Below are positions 53,689 through 61,448 of a DNA stretch of 64,000 bases, piece after piece. The stretch's first letter is position 1. Each line of letters starts with the position of its first letter. A program made the translations under genes and the position numbers. The DNA lies in contig ONJX01000001.1 of the NCBI GenBank assembly GCA_900318255.1, forward strand, positions 1 through 64,000, in the 5' to 3' direction. This stretch comes from an uncultured Prevotellaceae bacterium (GTDB lineage: Bacteria; Bacteroidota; Bacteroidia; Bacteroidales; Muribaculaceae). The notes beneath the pieces are model-generated. The model was given only the letters and a program-made list of their open reading frames with translations. It did no database searches and was not told the origin of the DNA.

Positions 53689-54414
53689 ATGATTTACTGC
53701 ATAATTATCGACGACGAGCCTCTTGCCTTGCAACAGATGGAGGCCTATGTGAAAAAGATCCCATATCTTGAACTCGTGGCTTCATGCCAGAGCGCCATCG
53801 ATGCAAAAAAAGTGCTGCAATCCCAGAAAGTTGACGCCATGTTCTGCGACATCAACCTGCCCGAGCTCAACGGCCTCGACTTTGTGAAATCTCTCGACAA
53901 CCCGCCCATGGTGGTCTTCACCACCGCCTATAGCGAGTATGCCGTCGAGGGCTTCCAGCTCAACGCCATCGACTATCTGCTCAAGCCTTTTGGCTTTGAC
54001 GACATGCTCAGAGCTGCCGAGAAAATCAAGAAACGCTACGATGCCATTCGCACCCTGCAAGAGGTGAGCCAAATCGACGAGGACGACGCCATCTTCCTCA
54101 AGACAGAATACAAGATAGTGCGCATCAACATCAGCGACATTCGCTATGTCGAGGCCATGAGCGAATACCTGCGCATCTACCTCGTGGGCTCCACACGACC
54201 CATCATCGTGCTGCTGAGCATGAAGAAGATGGAGGAGCGACTGCCTAGCCGCAGCTTCATGAGAGTGCACCGCTCCTACATCATCAACCTGCGCATGATA
54301 AGAGAGGTGAGCAAAAACCGCATCCTCCTTGGCGAAGAGGTGGAGGTGCCCATTGGCGACAGCTACCGCGACCAGTTCAACGCCTATATCAACAGCAAGT
54401 TCCTCACGAAGTAG
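53689..54414 (+). CDS. LytTR-family response regulator
   Basis: 241 residues. Receiver domain (about 1-120) with acidic pocket DDEP (about 8-11), phospho-acceptor Asp in AMFCDINLPELNG (about 54), Thr in VFTTAYSEYA and Lys in LLKPFGF. The LytTR DNA-binding domain (about 140-240) has IRYVEAMSEYLRIYL, then RSFMRVHRSYIINLRMI. It binds direct repeats at target promoters. Same operon as the upstream kinase. Targets unknown. Confidence 0.95.
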   Translation: MIYCIIIDDEPLALQQMEAYVKKIPYLELVASCQSAIDAKKVLQSQKVDAMFCDINLPELNGLDFVKSLDNPPMVVFTTAYSEYAVEGFQLNAIDYLLKPFGFDDMLRAAEKIKKRYDAIRTLQEVSQIDEDDAIFLKTEYKIVRINISDIRYVEAMSEYLRIYLVGSTRPIIVLLSMKKMEERLPSRSFMRVHRSYIINLRMIREVSKNRILLGEEVEVPIGDSYRDQFNAYINSKFLTK

Positions 54415-54452
54415 TCACTCACAAGGTTTTTTCTAAATATTTTCTCGTGATA

Positions 54453-54484
54453 TTTGTGGGCATGGTTTTTTTTCACTAACTTTG
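54453..54484 (+). promoter_or_regulatory. Promoter of mtnN-luxS
   Basis: TTTG at 54453-54456, 20-bp spacer, TAACTTTG at 54477-54484; supports ATG 54508 rather than the longer frame. Confidence 0.7.
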
Positions 54485-54507
54485 TGGTTTTTAAACATGC
54501 CTTCATC

Positions 54508-55197
54508 ATGAGAATTGGAATTATTGTAGCATTAAGCAAGGAACTCGAGCTGCTCAAGCCGCAACTTGAAAACCTGAGAGTGATCGACAAAAAAGGTATC
54601 ACATTCTATTGTGGCACAATAGGTAAACACAAGATTGCCGCCATGCAATGCGGCGTGGGAAAGGTCAACGCTGCCATTGGAGCTATAACTATGATCGACA
54701 ATTATAGCCCCGAGCTGGTCATCAACACTGGAGTGGCTGGTGGGGCTAACAAGAATGTGAGCATCATGGACCTGGTGGTGGGCTCGCAAGTGTGCTATCA
54801 CGACGTGTGGTGCGGTGGATTTGACGACACCGTGAGCTACGGACAGATGCAGGGCTTGCCGCTCTACTTCGACGGCGCCGCCAGCGTGATAGAGAAAATC
54901 GACAACAACCCACATGTGCACTGCGGACTCATTGTGAGCGGAGACCAGTTTATCGACAACATCGACGACATCAACAAAATCAGGAGCCACTTCCCACAAG
55001 CCCTCGCGGTAGATATGGAGAGCGGAGCCATCGCACACACATGCCACGTGCGCAACACGCCGTTTGTGAGCATGCGCATCATCAGCGACTCGCCAGGCGC
55101 CAGCCACGACAACAGCCAGCAATACAGCGACTTCTGGACCGACGCTCCAGCCCACACCCTCAAGGTGGTTAAAGAGCTGCTGCAAAAGTTAGATTAA
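54508..55197 (+). CDS. mtnN: 5'-methylthioadenosine/S-adenosylhomocysteine nucleosidase
   Basis: 229 residues from ATG 54508. Cleaves adenine from SAH and MTA; cytoplasmic. Family text: MRIGIIVALSKELELL with the catalytic Glu near the N terminus, CGVGKVNAAIGA, VINTGVAGG, the substrate-binding ALAVDMESGAIAH, and RIISDSPG with the catalytic Asp. LuxS follows 22 bp downstream, so SAH is taken first to S-ribosylhomocysteine and then to homocysteine. The longer frame to 54454 contains the promoter and is rejected. Confidence 0.95.
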   Translation: MRIGIIVALSKELELLKPQLENLRVIDKKGITFYCGTIGKHKIAAMQCGVGKVNAAIGAITMIDNYSPELVINTGVAGGANKNVSIMDLVVGSQVCYHDVWCGGFDDTVSYGQMQGLPLYFDGAASVIEKIDNNPHVHCGLIVSGDQFIDNIDDINKIRSHFPQALAVDMESGAIAHTCHVRNTPFVSMRIISDSPGASHDNSQQYSDFWTDAPAHTLKVVKELLQKLD

Positions 55198-55219
55198 CAA
55201 CACTCTACATTCACACAGC

Positions 55220-55699
55220 ATGGAAAAAATAGCAAGCTTCACTATCGACCACACCAAGCTCTTGAGGGGGGTGTATGTCTCGCGCAAAGACAAGACCGAA
55301 GGCGGGGCTACAATCACCACCTTCGACATACGCATGAAACTCCCCAACCGAGAGCCAGCAGTTAGCCAGAGCGCACTGCACACCATCGAGCACCTCGCAG
55401 CCACATTCCTGAGGAACCACCCCGTGTGGGGCCACAAAGTGCTATACTGGGGACCCATGGGATGCTGCACGGGCAACTACCTGCTCATGCAAGGCGACCT
55501 GGACTCGAGCGATATCGTGCCACTGATGCAGGAACTCTTCACGTTCATCGCCAATTTCGACGGCGACATCCCCGGTGCCAGCCCGCAGGAGTGCGGCAAC
55601 TACATGCTCAACAACCTGCCCATGGCAAAGTGGGAAGCACGCAAGTTCCTAGTGGAAATCCTTAACAACATCCAGCCACAAAACCTGGTTTATCCTTGA
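55220..55699 (+). CDS. luxS: S-ribosylhomocysteine lyase
   Basis: 159 residues. Splits S-ribosylhomocysteine into homocysteine and DPD, the precursor of autoinducer 2. The iron/zinc site is HTIEH (about 54-58) with Cys in PQECGNY (about 125), and the catalytic Cys lies in MGCCTGNYL (about 84). Start MEKIASFTIDH is the family start. Operon with mtnN. Full length and intact, so the organism probably makes AI-2, if only as a by-product of methyl recycling. Confidence 0.97.
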   Translation: MEKIASFTIDHTKLLRGVYVSRKDKTEGGATITTFDIRMKLPNREPAVSQSALHTIEHLAATFLRNHPVWGHKVLYWGPMGCCTGNYLLMQGDLDSSDIVPLMQELFTFIANFDGDIPGASPQECGNYMLNNLPMAKWEARKFLVEILNNIQPQNLVYP

Positions 55700-55717
55700 G
55701 AAGTAAGTGTTAAATGT

Positions 55718-55775
55718 TAAGTAGGGACAAGGCGTGCCTTGTCCTGATGGCTGCGACGGCTACTATTGCCTTGTC
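55718..55775 (-). repeat. 58-bp dispersed repeat, reverse copy
   Basis: Near-identical reverse complement of 31711-31768, including the palindrome GGACAAGGCGTGCCTTGTCC (55725-55744). It lies between luxS and ftsY, immediately after a TTAAGTG-type repeat that abuts the luxS stop. Confidence 0.85.
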
Positions 55776-55817
55776 AGCTTGTCAGCTATGAATTATAAAC
55801 TCTGAACGAAACAAAAT

Positions 55818-56774
55818 ATGGGCTTTTTCAAGAAAATTTTCAGCAAAGAGAAGAAAGAGACGCTCGACAGCGGCCTGAACAAGACCAAGGAAGGGCTGTT
55901 CTCTAAACTCAAGAAAGCGGTAGCCGGCAAGTCGAAGATTGACGACGACGTGCTCGACAATCTAGAGGAGGTGTTCATCACCAGCGATGTGGGGGTAAAC
56001 ACCACTCTCAAAATCCTCGACCGCATACAAGAGCGCGTGGCACGCGACAAATATGCCACTACCAACGAGCTTAACGACATGCTGTGCGAGGAAATCACAC
56101 AGCTGCTCGCCGATAACGACAACGCCAACCGAGAGGACTTCACCGTTGACGACGACAAGAAACCTTACGTCATCATGGTGGTGGGCGTCAACGGCGTGGG
56201 CAAGACCACTACCATTGGCAAACTCGCCTACCAGTTCACTCAAGCGGGCAACAAAGTGGTGCTCGGAGCTGCCGACACCTACCGAGCTGCTGCCGACGAG
56301 CAACTCGAGATTTGGGGCGAGCGAGTGGGAGTGCCGGTCATCAAGCACAAGATGGGTACCGACCCGGCTTCGGTGGCCTACGACACCGTGGCAAGCGCCA
56401 AAGCGCAGAACGCCGACGTCGTGATCATCGACACCGCTGGACGACTGCACAACAACGTGGGACTGATGAACCAACTCACCAAGATCAAGAACACCATGAA
56501 GAAGGTGCTGCCCGACGCGCCTAACGAGGTGCTACTCGTGCTCGACGGCTCCACAGGACAGAACGCCTTTGAGCAGGCCAAGCAGTTTGTCGCTGCCACC
56601 GAGGTCAACGCCCTGGCAGTCACCAAGCTCGACGGCACCGCCAAGGGCGGCGTGGTGATAGGCATCAGCGACCAGTTCCAGATTCCTGTCAAGTACATAG
56701 GCCTGGGCGAGCGCATGCAAGACCTGCAAATCTTCCGCAAAGAGGAATTTGTGAAATCACTCTTCGGGAAATAG
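55818..56774 (+). CDS. ftsY: Signal recognition particle receptor FtsY
   Basis: 318 residues. SRP-type GTPase that docks ribosome-SRP complexes at the membrane. NG domain: helical N part (about 20-100), G1 GVNGVGKTTTIGKLA (about 120-134), GADTYRAAADEQL, G3 DTAGRLHNN, G4 TKLDGTAKGG and closing GLGERMQDLQIF. The acidic A domain of E. coli FtsY is absent; only a short basic N terminus (MGFFKKIFSKEKK) remains, normal for Bacteroidetes. rimO follows 56 bp downstream. Confidence 0.97.
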   Translation: MGFFKKIFSKEKKETLDSGLNKTKEGLFSKLKKAVAGKSKIDDDVLDNLEEVFITSDVGVNTTLKILDRIQERVARDKYATTNELNDMLCEEITQLLADNDNANREDFTVDDDKKPYVIMVVGVNGVGKTTTIGKLAYQFTQAGNKVVLGAADTYRAAADEQLEIWGERVGVPVIKHKMGTDPASVAYDTVASAKAQNADVVIIDTAGRLHNNVGLMNQLTKIKNTMKKVLPDAPNEVLLVLDGSTGQNAFEQAKQFVAATEVNALAVTKLDGTAKGGVVIGISDQFQIPVKYIGLGERMQDLQIFRKEEFVKSLFGK

Positions 56775-56781
56775 ATTTTTT

Positions 56782-56824
56782 CTACTAGTTCTAGATATTC
56801 TAGAAAATCTAGACTTTCTAGATA
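56782..56824. repeat. TCTAGA-type repeat between ftsY and rimO
   Basis: Four TCTAG(A) words at 10-11 bp spacing, alternating orientation (TTCTAGATATTCTAGAAAAT...). Same family as 35885-35958. No separate promoter seen, so rimO is probably cotranscribed with ftsY. Confidence 0.7.
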
Positions 56825-56829
56825 AGACT

Positions 56830-58122
56830 ATGAAGAGAAATAAAATAGATATCATCTCGCTGGGATGCTCTAAGAATCTGGTCGATTCGGAGCACCTCAT
56901 CAGGCAGCTGCAAGCCGCCGGCTACACCGTGGAGCACAACTCCAGCCACATCGATGGCGAGATAGTGGTGGTCAACACCTGCGGCTTCATTGCCGACGCG
57001 CAACAGGAGTCGATTAACACCATCCTCGCGCTGGGAGAGGCTAAGCGCCAGGGCCGCATCAGGAAACTCCTGGTGATGGGGTGCCTGAGCGAGCGATTCA
57101 TGGCCGACCTCACCCAAGAGCTGCCCGAGGTGGACCACTTCTACGGCAAGTTCAACTGGAAACAGATGCTCGACGATTTAGGCAAGAGCTATCGCCACGA
57201 CCTCGCCAGCGACCGCACGCTCACCACCCCACCCCACTACGCCTACCTAAAAATCTCGGAAGGCTGCAACCGCTATTGCGCCTTCTGCGCCATCCCGCTC
57301 ATCACCGGCCACCACAAGAGCGTGCCCATGCAGCAGCTGCTCGACGAGACGCGCAACCTCGTGGACCGCGGAGTGAAGGAGTTTAACGTCATCGCGCAAG
57401 ACCTGTCGAGCTACGGCACCGACCTCACCGGCAAGATGATGCTCCCCGAGCTAATCGACAAGATGGCGGCAATTCCCGGCGTGGAGTGGATAAGGCTGCA
57501 CTATGCCTACCCCACACAGTTCCCATGGGACATCCTCACGGTGATGGCGCAGCACCCCAACGTGTGCAACTACCTCGACATAGCCCTGCAGCACATCAGC
57601 GACAAGGTGCTCACCGCCATGCGGCGGCACATCGGCCGCGACGACACGCTGCGCCTGATTGAGCGCATGCGCCGCGAGGTGCCAGGCATCCACCTGCGCA
57701 CCACGCTCATGGTGGGCTTCCCAGGAGAGGGCGACAGGGAGTTTGACGAGCTCATGGACTTCGCTCGCCAGGCACGCTTCGAGCGCATGGGAGCCTTTGC
57801 CTACAGCGAGGAAGCAGGCACCTGGGCAGCGCAGCACCTCAGCGACGACATCCCGCAAGACGTGAAAAATGCCCGCCTCGAAGCCCTCATGGCACTGCAA
57901 GAGGACATCTCGATGGAGACGCAGCAAAGCAAGGTGGGCACCACCCAGCGCGTGATCATCGACCGCGAGGAAGACGAGTTCTATGTGGGCCGCACCCAGT
58001 ACGACTCCCCCGAGGTAGATCCCGAAGTGCTCATCACCAAGACCACCCCCCTGCTCCCTGGCAATTTCTATAACGTGAACATCACCAGTGCCCTGCCCTT
58101 TGAACTCATGGCAACAGTGTGA
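56830..58122 (+). CDS. rimO: Ribosomal protein S12 methylthiotransferase
   Basis: 430 residues. Radical-SAM methylthiotransferase that modifies an Asp of ribosomal protein S12. UPF0004 domain with its three cluster cysteines (LGCSKNLVDSE, VNTCGF, VMGCLSER), the radical-SAM motif CNRYCAFC (about 146-153), the RimO-typical EGCNRYCAFCAIP and LITGHHKS, and a C-terminal TRAM domain. Full length. The next gene starts 13 bp after the stop. Confidence 0.96.
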   Translation: MKRNKIDIISLGCSKNLVDSEHLIRQLQAAGYTVEHNSSHIDGEIVVVNTCGFIADAQQESINTILALGEAKRQGRIRKLLVMGCLSERFMADLTQELPEVDHFYGKFNWKQMLDDLGKSYRHDLASDRTLTTPPHYAYLKISEGCNRYCAFCAIPLITGHHKSVPMQQLLDETRNLVDRGVKEFNVIAQDLSSYGTDLTGKMMLPELIDKMAAIPGVEWIRLHYAYPTQFPWDILTVMAQHPNVCNYLDIALQHISDKVLTAMRRHIGRDDTLRLIERMRREVPGIHLRTTLMVGFPGEGDREFDELMDFARQARFERMGAFAYSEEAGTWAAQHLSDDIPQDVKNARLEALMALQEDISMETQQSKVGTTQRVIIDREEDEFYVGRTQYDSPEVDPEVLITKTTPLLPGNFYNVNITSALPFELMATV

Positions 58123-58135
58123 AGAAGAAAAACCT

Positions 58136-58753
58136 ATGAAACAAATTTCTCTACTCATCATCGCTATCATGGCATCAATGGTTATTAACGCACAAGACAT
58201 TGACAAGAGTGCCTTGCGCCAGGCTATTGAGCGGCAGCTGGCCACTTATCCCAAATCGCAGCTGCAAGACATCTACAAGGCGTTCTATCAAGAGCACTTC
58301 GGGGCTGAGCACATGATTACCGACAAAGAGGCGGCACGCAACTATCTCGACCAGGAGCTGGCGACGATGCAAGACAAGCGCGACGGCATCTACGTCGAGC
58401 CCATAGGCATGAGCGGAGACTATGTGCGCGTCTATCTCATCGCTGTCTCTCACAAGATTCTCTCCAGCAGCCAGCTGCTACAAGCCTTTATTGAGAGCGC
58501 TGGCGACCACAAGTCCCCCACCACCAGTTGGGCCACCAAGTGGCAAGCTATAGTAGAGGTGGTCGATGAGGTGAGCCCCGGGCTGGGCAGCGACGACGAG
58601 CGAGCCATGCTCCTGCAAGCCAGCCTCAACAACCAAGCGGTACACCACAGCCAGGCCTACAACGCCGCCTATCACCCTCACTACCGCATCGTCACGCGAG
58701 AAATCTTCGAGAAAATGCTGAAAGACCCTGAAGTAGCCACCCAACCAAGATAA
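58136..58753 (+). CDS. Exported protein of unknown function
   Basis: 205 residues from ATG 58136, which opens a signal peptide (MKQISLLIIAIMASMVINAQ). Mature part helical and charged, with LQDIYKAFYQEHFGAEHMIT, YVRVYLIAVSHKIL and SQAYNAAYHPHYRIVTREIF. I recognise the type as a Bacteroidales periplasmic protein of unassigned function, with no catalytic motif. Close spacing to rimO suggests readthrough transcription. Confidence 0.65.
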   Translation: MKQISLLIIAIMASMVINAQDIDKSALRQAIERQLATYPKSQLQDIYKAFYQEHFGAEHMITDKEAARNYLDQELATMQDKRDGIYVEPIGMSGDYVRVYLIAVSHKILSSSQLLQAFIESAGDHKSPTTSWATKWQAIVEVVDEVSPGLGSDDERAMLLQASLNNQAVHHSQAYNAAYHPHYRIVTREIFEKMLKDPEVATQPR

Positions 58754-58790
58754 AAACCTAGCCAATAACCCATTAGCACTTTTAGACTTT

Positions 58791-58842
58791 GCAGAAAATC
58801 AGCCATTTTTAAAAAAAATCTCGAAAACGGCTGATTTTCTGC
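58791..58842. repeat. Perfect inverted repeat before third AAA ATPase gene
   Basis: GCAGAAAATCAGCC (58791-58804) and GGCTGATTTTCTGC (58829-58842), 14 bp perfect, 24-nt A-rich spacer. The right arm ends 20 bp before the -7 box and so covers the expected -33 position. Confidence 0.85.
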
Positions 58843-58862
58843 ACTATTTTTGATTTTTTTTG

Positions 58863-58870
58863 TAACTTTG
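58863..58870 (+). promoter_or_regulatory. -7 element of AAA ATPase gene 58892
   Basis: TAACTTTG. No TTTG at the proper distance; the inverted repeat occupies that position. The box lies inside the longest frame and supports ATG 58892. Confidence 0.6.
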
Positions 58871-58891
58871 CAATCACAAAATATCGTTGCC

Positions 58892-60340
58892 ATGGCTTAC
58901 AAAAATATTATTGGTCGCCAAGAAGAAATCAGAAAGCTAGAAAAACTATTGCTTTCCTCAAAATCTGAGTTTGTGGCTATATATGGGCGCAGACGCATAG
59001 GGAAATCTTTTCTTGTTGAAGAAGTCTATAAAGATATAATAGTTTTTCGAGCAATTGGGGCTTATATTAACGATGTAGATGTAAGATCTTATAAGCAACT
59101 CCAGCTTGACCATTTCTATGAGAGCCTACTTGACAGCGGACTAGAGCCCTCCTTCCCACGCCCAAACAACTGGCGAGAGGCTTTCAGACTTCTCAAGAAA
59201 CTGCTTGAGAGAATACATGCCAAGCGACGAGTCATCTTCCTCGACGAGTTGCCGTGGCTGGCAGGGACTCAATCGTCCGAAATGATTACTGAACTGGGGT
59301 ATTTCTGGAACTCTTGGGCCGACCGGCAACGAAACATTGTGCTGGTGGTTTGTGGCTCTGCTACCAGTTGGATGCTCGACAATGTGATTCGCGACTATGG
59401 GGGACTGCATGGACGGTTGACAGCAACAATGCGACTATTGCCGTTCACTCTCAAAGAATGTGAACTCTACTTCAGGCACCACGGTTTTCACCTCTCCAGA
59501 TATGAGATAGCTGTTGCCTACATGGCCCTCGGAGGAGTACCCTACTATCTTGACCGAATCGACAATGAGAAAAACCTCTCCGAAAATTTGGACGACTTCT
59601 TTTTCAAAGACGAGAAAATCAACCAAGAATTCAAGGACGTTTATGCAGGATTGTATTCTTCGTCACAACGATATATCAACATTGTAGAGGCTTTAGGTAG
59701 CAAGTATTACGGCATGACACGCCGCGAACTTGCCAAGGCAATTGGCATAGAGTGTGGAGGCACATTCTCTAAACTGCTCGACAACCTGCACGAGTCGGGA
59801 ATTATTCGCCAATATCCACGATATGGCAAACAGCGTGTTGAGACAATCTATCAACTGAAAGACTTTTTCTCTATGTTCTATCTGCACTTTATTTACGGCA
59901 AGGGGACAAATGCTGGTAATTGGCGGGCATTGCAACGCACACCGGCATTCTACACCTGGGCTGGAAACACTTTTGAGATGCTATGCATAGAACACTTGCC
60001 TCAAATAAAAGACCGCCTGCGCATTGCCACCATCAACCGCAACTATTGCTGGCATGGCACTGCGCCTAACGGCACCACGCCACAAATCGACCTCATTCTA
60101 GAATGGAAAGGAGAACGTACCGACTACATTTGCGAGATGAAATTCAGCGAACATGAGTTCACCATCGACAAAAAATACGAGAAAGAGCTTGAGAACAAGA
60201 TTGTGGCTTTCCTCAACAGCAAGCAGCACACACACACTCATTCCATTCAATTAATCATGGTGACAACCAACGGCATCACACATAACGAACATGCCAAAGA
60301 TGTAAACCAGGAAATAATTCTTGACGACCTCTTCACATAA
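58892..60340 (+). CDS. AAA+ ATPase with C-terminal nuclease-like domain (DUF234 type), paralogue
   Basis: 482 residues from ATG 58892. Walker A YGRRRIGKSF, Walker B VIFLDELPWLAG, sensor VVCGSATSWMLDN, winged-helix-like middle (TRRELAKAIGIECGGTFSKL) and C-terminal PD-(D/E)xK pattern (TPQIDLILEWKG...YICEMKFS) with Asp, Glu and Lys in place. Domain order and many motifs match the protein at 44764, yet overall sequence differs well beyond recent duplication. The role of this family is not established. Confidence 0.88.
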   Translation: MAYKNIIGRQEEIRKLEKLLLSSKSEFVAIYGRRRIGKSFLVEEVYKDIIVFRAIGAYINDVDVRSYKQLQLDHFYESLLDSGLEPSFPRPNNWREAFRLLKKLLERIHAKRRVIFLDELPWLAGTQSSEMITELGYFWNSWADRQRNIVLVVCGSATSWMLDNVIRDYGGLHGRLTATMRLLPFTLKECELYFRHHGFHLSRYEIAVAYMALGGVPYYLDRIDNEKNLSENLDDFFFKDEKINQEFKDVYAGLYSSSQRYINIVEALGSKYYGMTRRELAKAIGIECGGTFSKLLDNLHESGIIRQYPRYGKQRVETIYQLKDFFSMFYLHFIYGKGTNAGNWRALQRTPAFYTWAGNTFEMLCIEHLPQIKDRLRIATINRNYCWHGTAPNGTTPQIDLILEWKGERTDYICEMKFSEHEFTIDKKYEKELENKIVAFLNSKQHTHTHSIQLIMVTTNGITHNEHAKDVNQEIILDDLFT

Positions 60341-60384
60341 ATTATATCTGGCCAACAAGAAGCACATAATTTACACTTAACTAT

Positions 60385-60819
60385 ATGGACTTCAACATCA
60401 CCAACCCCTTCCACTGCGAGCTGCCGGTGCAGCTGCGCTTCAGCGACCTCGACACACTGGGACACGTCAACAACTCGGTATATCTCAACCTCTTCGACCT
60501 GGGCAAGAGCATCTACTTTGAGCAAGCGGCAGGCGAGAGGCAAGACTGGAACAACGTGAACGTGGTAATCGCCAACATCAACTGCAACTTCCTGCACGAG
60601 ACACTCTTTCACGAACCACTGGTGGTGAAGACACAAATCGACCATGTGGGCAACAAGAGCTTCACAGTGCTGCAAGTGCTACAAAACACCGCCACTGGTG
60701 AGGTGAAATGCGTGTGCTCGCAAGTGATGGTATATCTCGACCCCACCACGCGACGACCCGCGCCACTGCCGCAGCACTGGCGCGACTGCTTCGCAGCCTT
60801 CGAACACCGCCAAATGTGA
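60385..60819 (+). CDS. Hotdog-fold acyl-CoA thioesterase
   Basis: 144 residues of the 4-hydroxybenzoyl-CoA thioesterase type. The diagnostic N-terminal helix text is LRFSDLDTLGHVNNSVYLNL, with the catalytic Asp in SDLDTLGHVNN. It probably hydrolyses short- or medium-chain acyl-CoA. Cytoplasmic. It lies 44 bp after the ATPase gene, and its stop abuts a strong hairpin (60820-60854). Confidence 0.88.
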   Translation: MDFNITNPFHCELPVQLRFSDLDTLGHVNNSVYLNLFDLGKSIYFEQAAGERQDWNNVNVVIANINCNFLHETLFHEPLVVKTQIDHVGNKSFTVLQVLQNTATGEVKCVCSQVMVYLDPTTRRPAPLPQHWRDCFAAFEHRQM

Positions 60820-60854
60820 TTTTACATCAAAGGGGCGGTTCTTTTGATGTAAAA
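60820..60854 (+). terminator. Hairpin with GGGGCGGTT loop
   Basis: TTTTACATCAAA (60820-60831) pairs with TTTTGATGTAAAA (60842-60854) around GGGGCGGTTC. It starts at the base after the thioesterase stop codon. The loop resembles that of the repeats at 26154-26336 while the stem is different. Confidence 0.75.
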
Positions 60855-60890
60855 AACATGATTGAGCAAGTTTTTTTAAATACACTTTAA

Positions 60891-61442
60891 ATGAAACTAT
60901 CACCCTACATTAAAGAGCTGCTTAGCAAGCAATGCGGGCGCGACATCGCCACTGCTGCCGACTGCACACTGCTCGCCCTCGACATCGAGTCAAAGACCGG
61001 TGAGCATGTGGGCGTGAACACCCTCAAGCGGCTGCTCGGCTTTATCGACGACGAGCGCGAGCCACGCCTGAGCACGCTCAACATCATTGCGCGCTACCTT
61101 GACCACTACAACTGGGAAGCGCTCAAGCTGCTCGACGACAATGCGGGAAACTCCGACTTCAACGACACGCTCACCGAGCTGCACGCAGCACAACTCAAGC
61201 CTGGTGCAATGATTGAAATCACTTATCTGCCAAACCGACGACTGGTAATTAAATGCCAGGGAAACAACTCTTTCGTTGTAGTGGAGAGCGAGAACGGCAA
61301 GCTGCGGGTGGGCGACATGCTGCACCTCGACCACCTGGTGCGCGGCTACCCACTGCTCGTGAGCGAGGTGGTGCGCGGCGGCACCTCACTAGGCACGTTC
61401 ACCGCCGGCAAAGCTCAAGGCATCCAATTCAAACTCTTATAA
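60891..61442 (+). CDS. Unrecognised protein upstream of Ser/Thr kinase
   Basis: 183 residues, no signal peptide or membrane segment. The N-terminal half (about 1-80) is helical with a repeated-looking pattern KLSPYIKELLSKQCGRDIAT and STLNIIARYLDHYNWEALKLL, possibly a small DNA- or protein-binding helical domain. The C-terminal half is rich in beta strands (MIEITYLPNRRLVIKC, NSFVVVESENGKLRVGDML). It ends 6 bp before the kinase gene, so it is co-transcribed and perhaps a substrate or regulator. Family not recognised. Confidence 0.65.
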   Translation: MKLSPYIKELLSKQCGRDIATAADCTLLALDIESKTGEHVGVNTLKRLLGFIDDEREPRLSTLNIIARYLDHYNWEALKLLDDNAGNSDFNDTLTELHAAQLKPGAMIEITYLPNRRLVIKCQGNNSFVVVESENGKLRVGDMLHLDHLVRGYPLLVSEVVRGGTSLGTFTAGKAQGIQFKLL

Positions 61443-61448
61443 AAAGCC

